Below, in pieces: positions 60,935 through 64,000 of a DNA stretch of 64,000 nt. Position 1 is the first letter of the stretch; every line of letters starts with the position of its first letter. The notes beneath the pieces were generated by a model. That model saw only the letters and a list, made by a program, of their open reading frames with translations, was not told where the DNA came from and did not search any database. Origin of the DNA: Arthrobacter sp. SO5 (GTDB lineage: Bacteria; Actinomycetota; Actinomycetes; Actinomycetales; Micrococcaceae); the NCBI RefSeq assembly GCF_020532805.1, contig NZ_MQTQ01000013.1, positions 9,849 through 73,848 on the forward strand. Direction: 5' to 3'. A program made the translations under genes and the position numbers.

Positions 60935-60974
60935 TGCAGTCCCCGCTTCCGGTGAGCGTAAGTCCGGGCGTGCG

Positions 60975-61028
60975 CCTCAGGCAGGACCCGGCGTCGGGTC
61001 CTGCCTGAGGTCCGGGTCCTGCCTGAGG
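60975..61028. terminator. Bidirectional hairpin with duplicated right arm
   Basis: CCTCAGGCAGGACCCG (60975-60990) pairs perfectly with CGGGTCCTGCCTGAGG (60995-61010) across a 4-base loop. The right arm is repeated at 61013-61028 as an 18-base tandem duplication, so the left arm could pair with either. It lies between two convergent genes and probably terminates both. Confidence 0.75.
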
Positions 61029-61039
61029 TGCGGCTTGGA

Positions 61040-62083
61040 CTAGACCAGCGTCGACGTGTCAATCACGAAGCGGTAGCGCACGTCGGAGGCCAGCACGCGC
61101 TCGTAGGCCTCGTTGATCTTCCCGGCCGGGATGACCTCGATCTCCGCGCCCAGCTTGTGCTCGGCGCAGAAGTCCAGCATTTCCTGGGTCTCCCGGATGC
61201 CCCCGATCAGCGAGCCGGCGAAGGACCGGCGGCCGCCGATCAGCGAGAAGACGTTGAGGGAGAGCGGCTCCGCCGGAGCGCCGACGTTGACCATGGCCCC
61301 GTCGACGGCCAGCAGGGAAAGGTAGGCGTCCAGGTCGATCTTCGCGCTGACCGTGTTCAGGATCAGGTCGAAGGAGCCGGCGAGCTGCTCGAAGGTGGAC
61401 GGATCGCTGGTGGCGAAGTAGTGGTCCGCGCCTAGGCGAAGCCCGTCCTCCTGCTTCTTCAGCGACTGCGACAGGACCGTTACCTCGGCGCCCATCGCGT
61501 GCGCGATCTTCACGCCGACGTGGCCCAGGCCGCCCAGGCCCACAATCGCGACCTTCTTGCCGGGGCCGGCGCCCCAGTGGTTCAGCGGCGAGTACGTGGT
61601 GATGCCCGCGCAGAGCAGCGGCGCCGCGACGTCGAGCTCCAGACCCTCGGGGATCCGCACCACAAAGTCCTCGGTGACCACAACATGCGTGGAGTAGCCG
61701 CCCTGGGTGCGGGTGCCGTCATGGTCCACAACGCCGTACGTGCCGATATTGCCTTTGACGCAGAACTGCTCTTCGCCCGCGAGGCAGTTGACGCATTCGC
61801 GGCAGGAGTTGACCATGCAGCCGACGCCGACCCGGTCGCCGACGGCGTGCTTGGTGACGGCCGAGCCGACCTCGCTGACGATGCCGGCGATTTCATGGCC
61901 CGGGACCAGCGGGTAGCTGGCCGGTCCCCAGTCGCCGCGGGCGGTGTGAATGTCCGAGTGGCAGATGCCGGCGAACTTGATGTCGATCAGGACGTCGTGC
62001 GCGCCAACGTCGCGGCGTTCGATGGTCGTCGGAATGAGGGGTTCCGTCGCGGAGGTGGCGGCGTAAGCATTAACGGTAAGCAT
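61040..62083 (-). CDS. Zinc-dependent alcohol dehydrogenase (YahK/cinnamyl-type, NAD(P)-linked)
   Basis: This 347-residue medium-chain dehydrogenase has the catalytic zinc region [14 protein letters not shown] and [14 protein letters not shown]. The structural zinc cysteines are [15 protein letters not shown]. The Rossmann motif is [14 protein letters not shown]. The overall pattern is that of the YahK/AdhC aldehyde reductase group, which prefers NADPH. ATG 62083 has AGGAG upstream. It is divergent from the XRE-type regulator, which is a likely controller, and convergent with the maleylpyruvate-isomerase-type gene. Confidence 0.93.
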   Translation of the reverse strand: MLTVNAYAATSATEPLIPTTIERRDVGAHDVLIDIKFAGICHSDIHTARGDWGPASYPLVPGHEIAGIVSEVGSAVTKHAVGDRVGVGCMVNSCRECVNCLAGEEQFCVKGNIGTYGVVDHDGTRTQGGYSTHVVVTEDFVVRIPEGLELDVAAPLLCAGITTYSPLNHWGAGPGKKVAIVGLGGLGHVGVKIAHAMGAEVTVLSQSLKKQEDGLRLGADHYFATSDPSTFEQLAGSFDLILNTVSAKIDLDAYLSLLAVDGAMVNVGAPAEPLSLNVFSLIGGRRSFAGSLIGGIRETQEMLDFCAEHKLGAEIEVIPAGKINEAYERVLASDVRYRFVIDTSTLV

Positions 62084-62275
62084 GGATCTCCTGCGTGTGG
62101 GGTTCAGGGGGAGGTCGCCCCGGCGTTCGGCACCGGTCAGGTGCGGCCTTGCGGCCCGGACGTCATCGGGGGCACTCTCCATCAAACACCATCCGTCCGC
62201 CGCTGAGGGAGTCACTGCCAGTACCCCTTCCGGCAGGGCCTCCCATACGGGGCCGCACCCTCTAACGTTGAAGGC

Positions 62276-63181
62276 ATGGACAATCACAGCGAGACCCGGG
62301 ACTTCCTTGCCACCCGGCGGGCGAAAATCACCCCTGAGCAGGCAGGACTGCCTGTCTACGGCGGCAACCGCCGGGTCCCCGGGCTGCGGCGCGGCGAGGT
62401 TGCCCTGCTGGCCGGCGTCAGTGTTGAGTATTACACCCGGCTGGAACGGGGAAACCTCTCCGGAGTCTCCGAGGGCGTCCTGGAATCGCTGGCAAGGGCA
62501 CTGCAGCTGGACGAGGCGGAGCAGGCGCACCTGTTCGACCTCGCCCGTGCAGCGAGCACCAGCAGAAGGCCGCAGCGCCGCCGCGCCGCAACCCAGCCTG
62601 TCCGTACGAGCGTGCAGCTCACGCTCGACGCGATTACCAACGCACCGGCGTTCGTGCACAACGGGCGACTGGACATCCTCGCGGCCAACCAGCTCGGCTA
62701 CGCGCTGTACTCCGAGATGTATCCCAGCCCCGGCCGTCCGGCGAACCACGCCCGGTTTATCTTCTTCGACACCCGTTCCCACGCGTTCTACCCCGACTGG
62801 GACCGCGCCGCGAACGACACTGTGGCGATCCTCCGCACCGAGGCCGGCCGGGACCCGTACGACCGCGGCCTGACCGACCTGGTCGGGGAACTCTCCACTC
62901 GAAGCGAGGAGTTCCGCACGCGGTGGGCGGCCCACAACGTGCGCCAGCATTACACCGGGGTCAAGCACCTCCGGCACCCCGTGGCCGGCGACCTGCACCT
63001 CATGTTCGAGGCCTTGAATCTTTCGGCCGACGCCGGGCTGTCGCTGCTCGTTTATACCGCCGAGCCCGGCTCGACCACCGGGGACGCCCTGCGGATGCTG
63101 GCCAGCTGGGCCGCGACCCAGCGGTCGGAGACCCAGCAATCCGCGCCTACCCGATCAGGGCCAGCACCGCTCCAGCACTAA
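62276..63181 (+). CDS. XRE-type regulator with MmyB-like ligand-binding domain
   Basis: This 301-residue regulator has an N-terminal XRE helix-turn-helix (about 20-75; [21 protein letters not shown], cited as [17 protein letters not shown]) and a C-terminal MmyB-like domain ([38 protein letters not shown]). Such proteins often sit divergently next to dehydrogenases or reductases that they regulate. Here the divergent partner is the alcohol dehydrogenase at 61040. The gene's last 35 bases overlap the convergent carboxylase gene. Confidence 0.9.
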   Translation: MDNHSETRDFLATRRAKITPEQAGLPVYGGNRRVPGLRRGEVALLAGVSVEYYTRLERGNLSGVSEGVLESLARALQLDEAEQAHLFDLARAASTSRRPQRRRAATQPVRTSVQLTLDAITNAPAFVHNGRLDILAANQLGYALYSEMYPSPGRPANHARFIFFDTRSHAFYPDWDRAANDTVAILRTEAGRDPYDRGLTDLVGELSTRSEEFRTRWAAHNVRQHYTGVKHLRHPVAGDLHLMFEALNLSADAGLSLLVYTAEPGSTTGDALRMLASWAATQRSETQQSAPTRSGPAPLQH

Positions 63182-64000
63182 CGACGCCGCCGGCTTCCGC
63201 GCGGAGGCCGGTCACGGTCCCGTCGCGGTGGGCCGAGACCTGGGTTTCCATCTTCATCGCCTCCAGCACGACGACGGGATCCCCCGCCGAAACTTCGGCG
63301 CCCGGTTCGACGAGCCACTTCACCACGGTGCCGGCCATGTCGGCGCGCAGCTCCGACGGGTGAGCGGCGGCGCCGTCGGACTCCGGACGAACGGACACTC
63401 CCGCCGGAACCGGCCCGCCGGACAGCGTCCGGGCAGACAGCGCCCAGCCGTCCAGCAGGTCAGCCGGCAGGCCCACCGCCATCCGGCGGCCGTCCACCTC
63501 GACGGTGATGGTGCGCCGTTCGCCGTCGGGCGCGGTGGTGCTGTAGCCCGGGTCCGCGGGGATGGCGGTACTGTCTGCGAAGTCCGTTTCGATCCAGCGG
63601 GTGTGGATGCCCAGGCCGGTCTCGGAGGTGAAGTCCGGGGATTCGAGGACCGCCCGGTGGAAGGGCAGCACGGTGGCCACTCCGGTGATGCGCATCTCGG
63701 CGAGGGCCCGGCGGGCACGGCGCAGCGCCTGCTGGCGGTCCGCGCCGGTAACGATCAGCTTCGCGAGCAGGGAGTCGAACTGCGGTGCGACGATGGACCC
63801 CGACCGGACCCCGGTATCGAGGCGGATCCCCGGACCCGTGGGGCCGGAGAACTCGCCGATCGTGCCGGGTGAGGGCAGGAAACCGCGGCCCACGTCCTCG
63901 GCGTTGAGCCGGAACTCGAAGGAGTGCCCGCGCGGTGCCGGGTCCCCGGTGACGCGCAGCGGCTCCCCGGCGGCGATGCGGAACTGCTCCTGCACGAGGT
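63147..64000 (-). CDS. Acetyl/propionyl-CoA carboxylase alpha-type subunit, C-terminal part
   Basis: This is the 3' portion of a biotin-dependent carboxylase gene that continues beyond the window edge. The visible 284 residues hold the end of the biotin carboxylase domain ([36 protein letters not shown], the carboxylase C-terminal region), a short linker, and a biotinyl (BCCP) domain with the lipoylation/biotinylation motif EAMKMET. It would carboxylate an acyl-CoA with a beta subunit. Its stop overlaps the XRE gene end by 35 bases. Confidence 0.9.
   Translation of the reverse strand, partial: LVQEQFRIAAGEPLRVTGDPAPRGHSFEFRLNAEDVGRGFLPSPGTIGEFSGPTGPGIRLDTGVRSGSIVAPQFDSLLAKLIVTGADRQQALRRARRALAEMRITGVATVLPFHRAVLESPDFTSETGLGIHTRWIETDFADSTAIPADPGYSTTAPDGERRTITVEVDGRRMAVGLPADLLDGWALSARTLSGGPVPAGVSVRPESDGAAAHPSELRADMAGTVVKWLVEPGAEVSAGDPVVVLEAMKMETQVSAHRDGTVTGLRAEAGGVVSAGAVLALIG

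Overview
The window is high-GC DNA from an actinobacterium, most likely a member of the Micrococcaceae close to Arthrobacter or Pseudarthrobacter. Pointers are Lsr2, a mycothiol-dependent maleylpyruvate-isomerase-type enzyme, a DUF2342 metalloprotease, DUF3180, and the order panC - DUF2520 - PH-domain genes - folK-folB-folP-folE - ftsH - hpt - tilS - DUF2342 - dacB. This assignment rests on gene content and order, not on a database search. I see no tRNA, rRNA, insertion sequence, prophage or CRISPR array. The region looks like ordinary chromosome with short interspersed palindromes.

Region 1 (1-20 kb) is housekeeping and mostly on the minus strand: lsr2, a small membrane protein, lysS, a plus-strand insert of tdk and a hydrolase, an MFS exporter, then a long minus-strand run carrying CoA synthesis (panC and a PanG-type ketopantoate reductase candidate), two membrane PH-domain proteins, DUF3180, four folate genes, ftsH, hpt, tilS, DUF2342 and dacB. 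Many of these genes overlap or lie within a few bases of each other, so translational coupling is likely. ppa diverges from dacB.

Region 2 (20-41 kb) is mixed metabolism: a type-B esterase, a DUF429 protein, an HTH protein, an AraC regulator, serS, a diacylglycerol-kinase-type lipid kinase, pheA, rhodanese, a peptidase-E-like protein with an odd palindromic insert, an amidase, alcohol dehydrogenase, a POT peptide transporter, pgm, a diguanylate cyclase, and a divergent RutE-like nitroreductase / NCS2 permease pair.

Region 3 (41-55 kb) holds glycerate kinase, glycerophosphodiesterase, a PfkB sugar kinase, a persulfide-dioxygenase-type MBL/rhodanese operon with a CstR-like operator, NhaA, and a KtrAB-type potassium uptake pair. 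Region 4 (54-64 kb) holds a stand-alone alarmone synthetase candidate facing a small phosphatase, a BASS transporter, a half-length LacI regulator, GAF and universal stress proteins, an ADH/XRE divergent pair, and the 3' part of a biotin-dependent carboxylase.

The most notable non-coding signal is a four-copy family of long near-perfect palindromes (core AACGCGGGGTCACTT ... AAGTGACCCCGCGTT) at 3984, 5648, 20054 and 58566. Every copy begins within 30 bases downstream of a stop codon. Other signals are a 110-base palindromic insertion inside the peptidase-E-like gene, short perfect palindromes in promoter regions (26822, 32015, 40374), and an ATACCCCCTGGGGTAT operator ahead of the sulfur operon.
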